From the NCBI RefSeq assembly GCF_000284295.1, contig NC_017093.1, positions 5,642,001 to 5,706,000 of the forward strand: a stretch of 64,000 nt of DNA, written 5' to 3'. Shown here piece after piece: positions 8,902 to 18,975 of the stretch. The stretch is from Actinoplanes missouriensis 431 (GTDB taxonomy: Bacteria > Actinomycetota > Actinomycetes > Mycobacteriales > Micromonosporaceae). A model generated the notes under the pieces. That model worked only from the letters and a program-made list of their open reading frames with translations, was not told where the DNA came from and searched no databases. A program made the translations under genes and the position numbers. Numbering within the stretch: the stretch's first letter is position 1; each line of letters begins with the position of its first letter.

Positions 8902-9843
8902 ATGACTTATGCGGTTGCGGCCGACGGGCTGCTGAAACGGTATCGGGGCGGTACGACCGCGCTCGACGGGTTCGACCTGAACGCCCCGGCCGGCGGTGTC
9001 TACGGCCTGCTCGGCCCGAACGGCGCCGGCAAGACCACGGCGGTCCGCGTCCTGTCGACGCTGCTGCGCTTCGACGCCGGCCGTGCGGAGGTGGCCGGCG
9101 CCGACGTCCGGGACAACCCCGGCCTGGTGCGCGACCGGATCGCGATGACCGGCCAGTACGCCGCCGTCGACGAGATCCTCAGCGGCCGGCAGAATCTGAT
9201 CCTCTTCGGACGTCTTCACCATCTCACTCCCCGTGACGCACGACGCCGCGCCGACGAATTGCTGGAACAGTTCGGGCTCACCGAGGCGAAGGGCCGCTCC
9301 GCCGCCGAGTACTCCGGCGGCATGCGCCGCCGCCTCGACCTGGCCGCCAGCATGATCCGGCGGCCACGCGTGCTCTTCCTCGACGAGCCGACCACCGGAC
9401 TCGACCCGCGCAGCCGCAACCAGGTGTGGGACGCCGTCCGGGCCCTCGTCGCGGACGGCACCACGGTCCTGCTCACCACGCAGTACCTGGACGAGGCCGA
9501 TCAGCTCGCCGCACGGATCGCGGTGGTCGACGCCGGCCGGGTGATCGCCGAAGGCACCCCGGCGCAACTGAAGGCGACGATCGGTGCGGACCGTCTGGAG
9601 ATCGTGGTCGAGAGCGCCGACCGGCTCGCCGACGCGGCCTCCGTCGTGGCCCGGCTCACCGGCACGAACCCGGACACCGACACCGATCAGCGCCGGGTGC
9701 GCGTACCTGTCACGGATCGGGTGGGCACGCTCGTCGAGACGGTACGGGCGTTGCAGGACGCCGGGATCGTCGTGGCCGACGTCGGGGTGCACCGGCCCAC
9801 TCTGGACGAGGTATTCCTTCAGCTGACGGGAGCAACCCGATGA
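8902..9843 (+). CDS. DrrA-type ABC transporter ATP-binding protein
   Basis: A 313-residue cytoplasmic ATPase that powers drug or lipid export with the membrane partner encoded next. Walker A GPNGAGKT at about residues 36-43, signature YSGGMRRRLDLA, Walker B VLFLDEPTTGLDP and the TTQYLDEAD switch region are intact. The C-terminal extension (after about 220) ends in PTLDEVFLQLTG, characteristic of the daunorubicin-resistance DrrA subfamily. ATG 8902 starts at the family's N-terminus. Its stop overlaps the next start as ATGA, implying translational coupling. The substrate is not deducible; no biosynthetic cluster is visible nearby. Confidence 0.9.
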   Translation: MTYAVAADGLLKRYRGGTTALDGFDLNAPAGGVYGLLGPNGAGKTTAVRVLSTLLRFDAGRAEVAGADVRDNPGLVRDRIAMTGQYAAVDEILSGRQNLILFGRLHHLTPRDARRRADELLEQFGLTEAKGRSAAEYSGGMRRRLDLAASMIRRPRVLFLDEPTTGLDPRSRNQVWDAVRALVADGTTVLLTTQYLDEADQLAARIAVVDAGRVIAEGTPAQLKATIGADRLEIVVESADRLADAASVVARLTGTNPDTDTDQRRVRVPVTDRVGTLVETVRALQDAGIVVADVGVHRPTLDEVFLQLTGATR

Positions 9844-10679
9844 CCACGCTGGCACCGACCCGTACCGAGGAAGTGGTGAGCCCGACCACCCACCGCGGCC
9901 GCGCCGTCGCGGATGGCTGGGTGATGACCGGGCGGTACCTGCGGCATGTGGTGCGCGCGCCCGAAGAGATCGTCATCTACTTCTCCTTGCCCATCATGTT
10001 CGTGCTGGTCTTCGGCTATGTGTTCGGCAGCGGCATGCAGGTGCCGGGCGGGGGTGGATACCGGGAGTTCCTGCTGCCCGGCGTCTTCGTGATGACCATG
10101 CTGTACGGCATCGGCGCCACCGCGACCGGCATCGCCACCGACGTGGGGCGGGGCGTAGTCGATCGCTTCCGGTCGATGCCGGTGGCACGGTCCGCTCTGA
10201 TGACCGGACGTGCCGCCGCGGACCAGGTGCGGGCGCTGCTCGAAGTCACGGTGCTCGTGGTGTGCGGTCTGCTGGTCGGCTGGGACTGGCATCGCGGTAT
10301 CGGCAACGCGCTGCTCGCCATCGGACTCCTCCTACTCCTGCGGCTCGCGCTGAGCTGGGCGGGCATGTTCCTCGGTCTGGTCGCCCCGAACCCGGACACC
10401 GTCGCGACGATCGTCTTCCCGCTCGCCTTTCCGCTGAGCGCCGTGTCGAACATCTTCGTGGCTCCGGAACTGATGCCCGGCTGGCTCGGCGCCGTCGCCG
10501 CCTGGAACCCGATCTCGGCGACCACGACGGCGATCCGGGAGCTGTTCGGCAATCCCGGGCTGGGCGGGGATTCGTGGGCTACTCAGCACGCGTTGTTCCT
10601 GGCGGTGGCGTGGCCGATCGCGCTGATCGCGGTGTTCGCACCCCTGGCCGTCCACCGTTACCGCCGCCTCGGCAGCTGA
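9840..10679 (+). CDS. DrrB-type ABC transporter permease
   Basis: A 279-residue ABC-2 type membrane protein with about six hydrophobic helices (starting FSLPIMFVLVFGYVFG) and the family segments RFRSMPVARSALMTGR and NPISATTTAIRELFGNP. It forms the channel for the DrrA-like ATPase, whose stop codon it overlaps by four bases (9840-9843). Export of a hydrophobic compound is likely from the family; the substrate is unknown. Length is normal for the family. Confidence 0.9.
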   Translation: MTTLAPTRTEEVVSPTTHRGRAVADGWVMTGRYLRHVVRAPEEIVIYFSLPIMFVLVFGYVFGSGMQVPGGGGYREFLLPGVFVMTMLYGIGATATGIATDVGRGVVDRFRSMPVARSALMTGRAAADQVRALLEVTVLVVCGLLVGWDWHRGIGNALLAIGLLLLLRLALSWAGMFLGLVAPNPDTVATIVFPLAFPLSAVSNIFVAPELMPGWLGAVAAWNPISATTTAIRELFGNPGLGGDSWATQHALFLAVAWPIALIAVFAPLAVHRYRRLGS

Positions 10680-11103
10680 CCACGCCGGCGCTCCGTAGCG
10701 GGGCTTGCGACGCGGGGCCCGCGCGAGGGACCGCGGCGCGGGCCTGGTGTGGTGACGCGGACCGGCGGCGTCGGCCCCGAGCGGGGGCGCGACCCCAAGT
10801 GGCGGCGCGGCATCGGGGCAGCAGCGCGGCATCGCGGCGGCGGCGCGCGGCGCCGCGGGCGGGGTCGCGGCAACGACCGGTCCCGCCCGCAGCGCCGCCG
10901 GCCGGGGGACGCTTCGGGCGGAAAGCGCCCCTCCAGCCGTGGACCGCGCTCCGGCCAGAGCGGTCCATGACCGGCCGCGCCCCTGCGGGGAACGGGCGCG
11001 ACCGGAAGTCCTGTCCGCAGTCTTGAACCCGGAAGGCGCTCCGCGCAAACTCAGTCCGAGCACATCCTGCGCCTCGCGTGTTTCCGGCGGATACCGTGCG
11101 CCC
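10680..11103. other. Gene-free 424-base spacer
   Basis: Extremely GC-rich spacer after the exporter. It holds a self-complementary 12-mer CGCGGCGCCGCG at 10846-10857, and an inverted repeat GGACCGC/GCGGTCC at 10941-10947 and 10960-10966 that could end transcription. Open frames here lack ribosome sites or recognisable protein. The promoter of the DUF1028 gene must lie near the right end; no clear motif was found. Confidence 0.5.
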
Positions 11104-11931
11104 ATGACATTTTCGATCGTGGGCCGGTCCGACGACGGCGCGGCCATCGGCGTGGCCGTGGCCAGCAAATTCCTCGGCGTCGGCGCGGCGGTGCCGGCCG
11201 CGCTGGTCAATGTGGGCGCGGTCGCCACCCAGTCCTACGCGAACCTCGCTTACCGCCCGCAGGCGCTCGCCCTCCTCGGCACCGGTGTGGACGCCGAGTC
11301 GGCGGTGAAAGCACTGATCGCCGCGGACTCCGGGCCGGTCTCGCACCGCCAGCTCGGCGTCGTCGGAGCCTCCGGGCCGGGCGCGACCTTCACCGGCACG
11401 GACTGTCATGCCTGGGCAGGGGGCGTAGCCGGAGAGGGTTACGCCGCACAGGGCAACATGCTCGCCGGTCCGGAGGTGATCGCGTCGATGGAGCGCGCAT
11501 GGCTGAACTCGTCGGGCGCGCTGCCTCAGCGGCTGCTCGCCGCGCTTCGCGCCGGCGATCAGGCAGGCGGGGACCGGCGTGGGCGGCAGAGCGCGGCCTT
11601 GCTGGTGGTTTCCGAGGGCCGGGGGTACGGCGGGACCAGCGACGTCTGGGCCGATCTGCGCGTGGACGACCACACGGATCCGGTCGCCGAGCTCGGCCGG
11701 CTGCTCGAGATGCACAGTCTGTATTTCGAGTCCCCGGATCCCGCGACGCTCCTGACCCTGGAGGGTGAGGTGGCCGAGGAGGTGCGGTCGCGGCTCGCAG
11801 CAGCCGGGTTCACCGGAGCCGACCTCGATGAGGAACTGGCCTCCTGGGCCGGCGTGGAGAACCTGGAGATGCGCGTGGTGACCGGCGCTATCGACCCGCT
11901 GGTGCTGGCTCATCTGCGGGCATCGGCGTAA
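11104..11931 (+). CDS. DUF1028 family protein (putative Ntn-hydrolase-like)
   Basis: A 275-residue protein whose N-terminus MTFSIVGRS plus IGVAVASK, GAVATQSYAN and GYAAQGNMLAG match the DUF1028 family. That family has an Ntn-hydrolase-like fold; its reaction is not established. After about residue 200 comes a short helical tail (EVAEEVRSRLAAAGF). No signal peptide or membrane helix is seen. It is monocistronic: the next gene converges on it after 80 bases. ATG 11104 starts exactly at the conserved N-terminus, so longer frames upstream were discarded. Confidence 0.85.
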   Translation: MTFSIVGRSDDGAAIGVAVASKFLGVGAAVPAALVNVGAVATQSYANLAYRPQALALLGTGVDAESAVKALIAADSGPVSHRQLGVVGASGPGATFTGTDCHAWAGGVAGEGYAAQGNMLAGPEVIASMERAWLNSSGALPQRLLAALRAGDQAGGDRRGRQSAALLVVSEGRGYGGTSDVWADLRVDDHTDPVAELGRLLEMHSLYFESPDPATLLTLEGEVAEEVRSRLAAAGFTGADLDEELASWAGVENLEMRVVTGAIDPLVLAHLRASA

Positions 11932-12011
11932 CGAGCCGGCGCTCAGGCCCGGACTCGCGCCCGGGTGACCGGGACGCACGGCCGGCCGGCGGACTGCCTG
12001 GCGGCTCGTCA

Positions 12012-14398
12012 TCAGGCGGCCCGCCCGCGGCGCGGCGCCGGGACAGCGGTGGCAAGGACGGCGACGACGGCGCATCCGACGGTCACCGCGGTCCCGGCGC
12101 CCCACGGGATGACCAGCGCGATGTCGTGCCCCAGCTCGGACTCGAGGGCCGCGCGGATCCCGAACATGGAGAGCCCCGCGACCGCAGCGCCGAGCAGGGC
12201 ACCGACCCCGACCGCGAGCAGCGCCTCGGCGGAGAGCACACCGAGCACCTGGCCGCGCCCGGCACCGGTCAGCCGGAGCACCCGTAGCTCGGCACGACGG
12301 GCCGCGGTCGCCATCAGCAGGGTGTTGCCGACCGCGATGCCGGTGTATCCGGCACTCAGGCCGATCAGCGCCCACAGGAACAGATCCACCAGTCGCCCCT
12401 CCTCGTCGACCTCCCGTTGCGCGTACTCCTCGACCGGCAACACCTCTCCCCCGGCCGCCGCCGTCGCCGTCCCGTCCAGGACGACCAGGTTGGTGAGAGC
12501 GTCGGGATCGTGCGCGCGGACCAGCTCGTGCGGCAGGACCACGGGCGCTTCGGCCTCCGGGTCGACGGCGCGGACCGGCAGCTCGGCACGGGTGCCGTCG
12601 GCCAGGCGCAGGGCGACCGTGCGGCCCGTCGTGACGCCCAGCTCGGAGGCGGTCTCGGGGTTCAGCACGACGGCCCCGGCGGGATCAGCGGCCTCACCCG
12701 TGTGATCTCGCTCGGTGCGGGTGAGGCCCACGGCGTCGTACCCGGTCGTGGTCGTGCCCACGGTGACCAGCACGCGCGTCTCCAGGCGGGACGACCCCGG
12801 GTGAGCCGCGACCGCGGCCTCGGAGAGCCCCGGTGTGCCGCTCGGCACCAGCAGGTCGGCTGCCGGGTACTCCGCGGCCGCGTCGATGCCGGCCGCCTCC
12901 TCGATCGTCGCGATCATGCCGGTGAGCAGCACGGTCAACCCGACGGTGGCGAGCACGGGCGCGGCCGTGGAGGCGACGCGGCGTACTCCGGTGAGCGTGC
13001 CCTCGCGAACCAGCATGCCTGTCGCTGACCGCCGCCACGGCGCCGCGACCACCCGCACCAGCGGTCCGATCACCACCGGGGACAGCATCGCACCCGCGGT
13101 GATCAGCAGCATCGCGGCACCCAGCCCGGCAGTCGTCTTCGTCTCGTCGGGCAGGGACGGCATCACCGCCAGCACCGCGCCACCGCCCGCCGCGCTCAGA
13201 AGGCCGGCCACCCACCGGGACACCGGCATCGGACGGGGATCGACGGCGGCTTCCCGCAGCGCGTCCAGCGGCGGGATCGTGGACGCTCGGCGGGCTGCCA
13301 CGATCACACCCGCCAGCGCGGCGAGGACGCCGACGAGAGCGGCGCCGGTCATCGCCAGGGGCTGCTGGGTCGCCGTGAAACCCGCCGGCTCAAGACCGTT
13401 CTCGACCATCGGCCCGGCCAGCAGTGGCGCGCCGAGCGCACCGAGCGGGGCGCCGACGACGCCGGCAGCCAGGGCGATCAGGGTGGTCTCCGCGTACATC
13501 ATCCGGCGCACCTGGCCCGGCGTCGCGCCGACCGCGCGCAGAAGTCCCAGCTCGCGCCGCCGCTGCGCGGCGCTCAGCGCACATGTCGAGGAGACCACGA
13601 AGATCGTCGCGAACGCACCGAGCGTGACGAGCGCGATCAGCAACTGTGCGCCGATCCACCGGATCCGGCTGACACTGGCCGGCTCCAGCTGATCACGATC
13701 TCGGCCGGTCAGGACACTGCCGGCCGGCCCGACCAGCGCCTGCGCCGCTGCCGCCACCCGCTCTTCGCTGCCGGTCAAAGTCAGGCCGATCAGCGGTACG
13801 CCGGAAGCGCGCCCCAGAGCCTCGGCGTCCGCCACGAAGTATCCGGCCATCGAGCCGGCGCCGGTGAAGCGACCGCCGTCGATCACGGTCCCGGTGACCG
13901 TCCACGTCTCCGGGCCCCGGGCCGTGAGCACCTCGATCCTCTCGCCCGGTGCGGCCCCCGCCATCGCGACCTCGCCGGCTCTCGCCGGGGCCCGGCCACG
14001 CTCGAGCCGGTAGCCACCGAGAACCGCCGACGACCAGGCGTGCCCATCGGACCGGGCGGCGTCCGGGTCGTCCACCGCTGTGCCGTCACGCAGCCGCTGG
14101 ACGTAGAAGGACGGATCCGGGACGGCGGCCTGGACGCCCGGCAGGGCAGCCAGCTCACGGGCCAGCGCTGTCGCCTCGTCGGCGGTCCACGCCGGGCGTT
14201 CCGGTTCGCCGTAGTCGTTCGTCCCGGTCGATGGCGGCTGGACCAGCACCGGCGAGCTCGCGAGCCGGGCCGGAGCCTGCGGAAGCGAGCTGAGCTGCAG
14301 CGTCCCCGCGGCGGCCAGGATCGCCACCCCCAGCGCAACCGCGACGAACGTGCCGGCGAAGCTCGCGAACCGGTGCCGGACCGTCGCCCAGACCGTGC

Positions 14399-14402
<4 letters not shown>
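12012..14402 (-). CDS. ABC transporter permease, FtsX/MacB type
   Basis: A 796-residue membrane protein with the duplicated FtsX layout: one N-terminal helix (about 16-36), a large extracytoplasmic domain, three or four helices with RRRELGLLRAVGATPGQVRR, a second extracytoplasmic domain, and a final three-helix set with RRAELRVLRLTGAGRGQVL. Such permeases are mechanotransmitters working with a LolD/MacB-like ATPase on lipoproteins, peptides or cell-wall enzymes; the substrate cannot be told. Its start overlaps the stop of the ATPase gene (14399-14402). With the divergent two-component system it forms the common sensor/ABC arrangement used in envelope-stress and antimicrobial-peptide responses. 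Confidence 0.9.
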
Positions 14403-15253
<851 letters not shown>

Positions 15254-15324
15254 GCCGTCGAGCTTGCTCGGCCGAGCGGCCGGGCGCATTCAAGCAGGGG
15301 GTACTTCTGGAGGTATAGCCTGCA

Positions 15325-15353
15325 CTACCGACAACGCGGCCTGCGCTCGGTAG
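15325..15353. promoter_or_regulatory. Inverted repeat CTACCGA...TCGGTAG upstream of histidine kinase
   Basis: A perfect 7-bp inverted repeat with a 15-base spacer lies 12 bases before the kinase ATG, in the divergent promoter region shared with the ABC transporter. GGTATAGCC at 15312-15320 resembles a -10 element for the kinase. The repeat may be the response regulator's operator or a leader hairpin; neither is shown. Confidence 0.35.
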
Positions 15354-15364
15354 CGTTGCGTGGC

Positions 15365-16708
15365 ATGCCGGTCCGCAACGCCCTCGAGTCGCTCACGCTG
15401 CGGCCGACCGTGTTCCTGCGGTCGGCGTGGCCGTGGCGCTCCCTGGCCTATCTCCTGGGCGGCGCGCTGGTCGGCTGGGCCACCATCCTCGTGGTGCTCG
15501 CCCTCCTGGTCGCCGGGACGCTGCTGTCCGTGCTGGTGGTGGGCTTCGCCGGGTTCGTGGCCACGGTCCTCTCCGGGATCGTGGTGGCGCGCGTCGAGCG
15601 ATGGCGGCTGCAGCTGGTGGACTTCGCCGACCTGCCGGATCCGCATCATCCGATCACCGAGCCGGGGTTGCGCGCCTGGCTCGGCGTGCGGCTGCGGGAG
15701 GAGGTGACCTGGCGGGAGCTGGGTTACGCGGCGCTCTCCGCGGGCCTGTTGTGCTGGATGGACGCGCTCGTCCTCGGCGGCGTCGGCTACACGGTGCTCG
15801 CCACGCTCGGCGCGCCGTACTACATCAGCGACGAGCCGCTGCAGAACACGTTCCTGATCGCCCTGGTGGGGATCCCGCTGACGGTCGTCCTGGCGTACCC
15901 GGTGACCGCCTGGGCCGGCGCCCGCGCCGCGATGGCGCGCGCCCTTCTCGAGCCACGCACCGACGAGCGCCTCGTCGAGGTCACCCGATCCCGGGCCCGC
16001 CTGGTCGACGCCTTCGAGGTCGAGCGCCGCAGGATCGAGCGCGACCTGCACGACGGCGCCCAGCAGCGACTCGTCGCGCTCAGCATGCAGCTCGGCCTCG
16101 CCCGCCTGGAGCTGCCGCCAGGCTCGCCGGCGGCCGAGTCCGTCGCTGCCGCCCACGAGCTGGCCAAACAGGCGCTGACCGAGCTGCGCGAGCTGATCCG
16201 GGGCGTGCACCCGCAAGTGCTCACCGGCCGGGGCCTGGAGGCCGCCGTCGGGGAGGTCGCGTCGACGGCGCCGCTGCCGGTCGAGCTCGACTTCACGCTA
16301 CCCGGCCGGCTGCCGCCCGCGGTGGAGGTGACGGCGTACTTCGTCACCGTGGAGGCGCTGACCAACGTGGCCAAGCACAGCGGAGCGTCGCGCGCCGTGG
16401 TCTCCGCCTGGCTGGAGCGGGAGCAGCTGATCCTTCAGGTGCGGGACGACGGGCGCGGCGGGGCCGATCCGGGCTCCGGTTCGGGGCTGGTCGGGCTGGC
16501 CGACCGGGTGGCGGTCCTGGACGGCGCCGTGACGGTCTCCAGCCCGCCCGGTGGGCCGACGATGTTGCGAGCGGAGATCCCGCTGCCCGCGGACAGGCAG
16601 CCGGGTGCGGGGGCATCACCCGTACCCTCGCGGGCTCGTGCGTCTCCCCGCGCCCAGCCGCAGCCTTCCCACGGCCTTGTCTCGAAGCTTGGAGAGGAGC
16701 GTTCATGA
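15365..16708 (+). CDS. Sensor histidine kinase (NarL/DesK-type, HisKA_3)
   Basis: A 447-residue sensor with a Sensor/DUF4118-like membrane half: about four to five helices within residues 25-180 and almost no extracellular loop, as in kinases that sense the membrane or their partner ABC transporter. The H-box ERDLHDGAQQRLVALSMQLG puts the phosphorylated His at 229. The HATPase domain has the N-box TVEALTNVAKHS and the G-box DDGRGGADPGSGSGLVGLADR. The start of the response regulator gene overlaps its stop as ATGA (16705-16708). Roughly the last 45 residues are a Pro/Ser-rich tail of no known role. Confidence 0.9.
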   Translation: MPVRNALESLTLRPTVFLRSAWPWRSLAYLLGGALVGWATILVVLALLVAGTLLSVLVVGFAGFVATVLSGIVVARVERWRLQLVDFADLPDPHHPITEPGLRAWLGVRLREEVTWRELGYAALSAGLLCWMDALVLGGVGYTVLATLGAPYYISDEPLQNTFLIALVGIPLTVVLAYPVTAWAGARAAMARALLEPRTDERLVEVTRSRARLVDAFEVERRRIERDLHDGAQQRLVALSMQLGLARLELPPGSPAAESVAAAHELAKQALTELRELIRGVHPQVLTGRGLEAAVGEVASTAPLPVELDFTLPGRLPPAVEVTAYFVTVEALTNVAKHSGASRAVVSAWLEREQLILQVRDDGRGGADPGSGSGLVGLADRVAVLDGAVTVSSPPGGPTMLRAEIPLPADRQPGAGASPVPSRARASPRAQPQPSHGLVSKLGEERS

Positions 16709-17355
16709 CCGGTTTACGCGTCGTCATCGCGGAGGACGGGCTGATCGTGCGGGAGGGCGTCGCCGGAATGCTGCGGCGCTTCGGGCACGACGTCGTCGCC
16801 GCGGTCGGTGACGCGGACGAACTCGTCGACGCGGTCGGCAGGCATCGGCCGGACGTCGTCGTCACCGACGTGCGGATGCCACCCGGGTTCAGTGACGAGG
16901 GGCTGCAGGCGGCCATCACGCTGCGGGCCGCCGATCCCGAGCTGGCGGTGCTGGTGCTCAGTCAGTATGTCGAGCAGACCTACGCGGCCGAGCTGCTCGA
17001 CTCGGGGCACGCCGCCGGAGTGGGGTACCTGCTCAAGGACCGGATCGGCGAGGTGACCGAGTTCGTGGACGCGCTGCAGGCGGTGGCGGCCGGGCGGACC
17101 GTCGTCGACCCGGAGGTCGTCCGGCAGCTGCTCGGGCGTCGCCGTGACCCGCTGCACCGGCTCACCGGCAGGGAACGCGAAGTGCTCGCGCTGATGGCCG
17201 AGGGGCGCTCGAACGCGGCGATCGCCCGGACGCTCGTCGTCACCGAGGCGGCCGTCGCCAAGCACATCGGCAGCCTGCTCTCCAAGCTCGATCTGCCACC
17301 CGACTCCGACGATCATCGCCGGGTCCGGGCCGTTCTCGCCTACCTGCGGGGCTGA
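16705..17355 (+). CDS. LuxR/NarL-family response regulator
   Basis: A 216-residue response regulator. The receiver domain has the acidic pair at IAEDG, the phosphoacceptor Asp55 in VVTDVRMPP, and Lys in LLKDR. The C-terminal LuxR helix-turn-helix has LTGREREVLALMAEGRSN and VTEAAVAKHIGSLLSKL. It is translationally coupled to the kinase before it. Its most likely target is the divergent ABC transporter operon at 15253-12012, an inference from position. Confidence 0.93.
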   Translation: MTGLRVVIAEDGLIVREGVAGMLRRFGHDVVAAVGDADELVDAVGRHRPDVVVTDVRMPPGFSDEGLQAAITLRAADPELAVLVLSQYVEQTYAAELLDSGHAAGVGYLLKDRIGEVTEFVDALQAVAAGRTVVDPEVVRQLLGRRRDPLHRLTGREREVLALMAEGRSNAAIARTLVVTEAAVAKHIGSLLSKLDLPPDSDDHRRVRAVLAYLRG

Positions 17356-17380
17356 CGTGACACGCCGGGTGCCGCCACGA

Positions 17381-18550
17381 TCAGCGGGTCACCGCGACGA
17401 CGATCGACGCCAGAAGGCCGGACGCGAGGTGGAAGCGGTCCCGGGGTACGACGGTGAGCGTGCCGGCGTGTTCCTGGCTCACCGCTCGCGGGGTGCGGAT
17501 GGCCCGGTACGGCGCGAGCTGGGCCACCTCCGCCGTCAGCGGCTCGGGGAAGCCGAGGCGGCCGGTGTGCGCGAGCGAGCGGCCGCCCGCCAGGTAACCG
17601 CCTACGTGCACCTCGACGGCGATGTGGACGGGTTCGTTCGGATGCCATCCGGGGTGGACGGTGCGGAACTCGGCGTAACCGTTCCGGTCGGTCAGTTGCG
17701 CTCCTCGGACCTGGGTCCGCGCGAGCGCGTCGCAGTGCCGGATGTCGATGACCGCGCCGGTGACCGGGTCGCCGGAACTCTCCTCGAGTACCCGGATGCG
17801 CAGCATGAGCGGAACGCCGGGGTGATCACCGGCGATGTCGCGGCGGACGAGTTCCAGGGGGAGGTGGTGAGCCTTCTTCTCTAGATCCGGGGTGAGGGAA
17901 AGCGCCGAAAGCCTGGTGGTGGCGCTCCTGCCCGGCCGTGTGGTGGAGCGGTGGAGGGTGGCGCTGTCCAGCTGGATGGTGGCGCGCTGGAGGCCGGTGT
18001 TGTGCGGGCGCGCGGTGACGCCGAGGTCCTCGGTCGAGCGCGCCGCGCTCGGGATCATCGGGGCCGGCATTCCCGAATTCGGGGCGGTCGCACTGGACGG
18101 CGCCGGGGTCGGGTTCCCCGAGCTCGGGCCGGTGGCGCCGGACAGCGCCGGGGTCGGGCCCGCCATCCACGCCGTGCCGGGTACCGAGCGGTTCGGGCGA
18201 GTGGTTCCGCCGGCTCCGGGGATGGTGGGTGTCGGCGAGGCGTTCACCGGGCGCGCCGGCGCAGTGCGGGTGACGCTCGCTTGATCGGCGGGTGCGCCGC
18301 CGGCGGGCGGCGCGGTTCGCGCGGCCGGCGGCATCGCCGGTACGGCCGTCGGGCTCGTCTGGGCTGCCACGGGCACCGCAGCTTGTACATCGGACGACGC
18401 TTGCGCGGCCTGCGATCCCTGCGGGACCGGCTGGGTGGGCTCGTGGCCTGGCGGCGCTTCGGCTCGGCGGGCGCCTGGCAATGCCGTCGCGTTGTCTTTC
18501 TGGCTGACTACTGGCGTGCCGCCGTCTTCGTCGCTCCGCACTTCGGTCAC
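17381..18550 (-). CDS. Intradiol-dioxygenase-like protein lacking its iron ligands, with a long disordered N-terminus
   Basis: 389 residues. Residues 1-215 are Pro/Ala/Thr/Ser-rich and probably disordered, with no signal peptide. Residues about 222-350 follow the intradiol ring-cleavage dioxygenase pattern: ELVRRDIAGDHPGVPL, GAVIDIRHCDA (to 275), LTDRNGYAEFRTVHPGWHP and LTAEVAQLAPYR. In active enzymes two Tyr and two His hold Fe(III). Here the first Tyr segment after HCDA is deleted, the second Tyr is His303, the first His is kept (309) and the second is Ala311. Catalysis by the family mechanism is therefore unlikely; a binding or structural role of the beta-sandwich is possible. GTG 18550 is the start used; GTG 18541 is also possible. 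It converges with the response regulator gene. Confidence 0.75.
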   Translation of the reverse strand: MTEVRSDEDGGTPVVSQKDNATALPGARRAEAPPGHEPTQPVPQGSQAAQASSDVQAAVPVAAQTSPTAVPAMPPAARTAPPAGGAPADQASVTRTAPARPVNASPTPTIPGAGGTTRPNRSVPGTAWMAGPTPALSGATGPSSGNPTPAPSSATAPNSGMPAPMIPSAARSTEDLGVTARPHNTGLQRATIQLDSATLHRSTTRPGRSATTRLSALSLTPDLEKKAHHLPLELVRRDIAGDHPGVPLMLRIRVLEESSGDPVTGAVIDIRHCDALARTQVRGAQLTDRNGYAEFRTVHPGWHPNEPVHIAVEVHVGGYLAGGRSLAHTGRLGFPEPLTAEVAQLAPYRAIRTPRAVSQEHAGTLTVVPRDRFHLASGLLASIVVAVTR

Positions 18551-18975
18551 TTCCCCCGCTGTCGATCACAGGACCGCAGTTGATCTTCGCAGGGAAACTA
18601 CGCGAAAAAGCTGTTTTGAGATATTTGTTGCCGTGTGTCCTTTGCGGGCCACAGGCAGGGCCTTCGTAACCGAACACCCGAAACAACTGCCGTCGCGCTG
18701 AGCGCCTCGCTCGCCGGATAGTCGACGCAAAGCGACGCGGGGCGGCACAGAGCGACGCGACGCGAGGCGAAGCAAGGCGGGGCGAGGCGGGGCGAGGCGG
18801 GGCGGGGCGAGGCGGGGCGAGGCGGGGCGAGGCGGGGCTGGGCGAAGCGAGGCGGGGCGAAGCGAGGCGGGGCTGGGCGAAGCGAGGCAGGACGAGGCAG
18901 AGCGAGGCCGGGGCGGGGCCCGAGAACGGGCACGCGTTCAGAATGCCCCCGGGACGAAAGCGCCGCCATCCCCCA
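18551..18975. other. Gene-free 425-base spacer: AT-richer promoter part plus G-rich minisatellite
   Basis: The left third (18580-18650) is clearly AT-richer than the surroundings (runs such as GCGAAAAAGCTGTTTTGAGATATTTG) and probably holds the promoter of the leftward dioxygenase-like gene. The right part, 18728-18920, is a tandem array listed separately. No gene is supportable. Confidence 0.6.
18728..18920 (+). repeat. G-rich minisatellite, 5/10-bp period (GAGGCGGGGC)
   Basis: About 190 bases made almost only of GAGGCGGGGC units and variants (GAAGCGAGGC, GGGGCTGGGC). The best-preserved block is 18778-18845. The G-rich strand is +, with many GGGG runs at close spacing, so quadruplex or slipped structures are plausible. 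It sits between the stop of the EAL-HDOD gene and the upstream region of the dioxygenase-like gene. Confidence 0.9.

Noticed and set aside
5071..9855. Minus-strand open frame of about 1590 codons
   Set aside because: It is the shadow of the AfsR-type and ABC genes on the opposite strand, a common high-GC artefact; it has no family motif and its codon pattern follows the + genes.
8902..10679. Antibiotic biosynthesis cluster around the exporter
   Set aside because: AfsR-type regulator and DrrAB-like genes are present, but no biosynthetic enzyme lies within the window.
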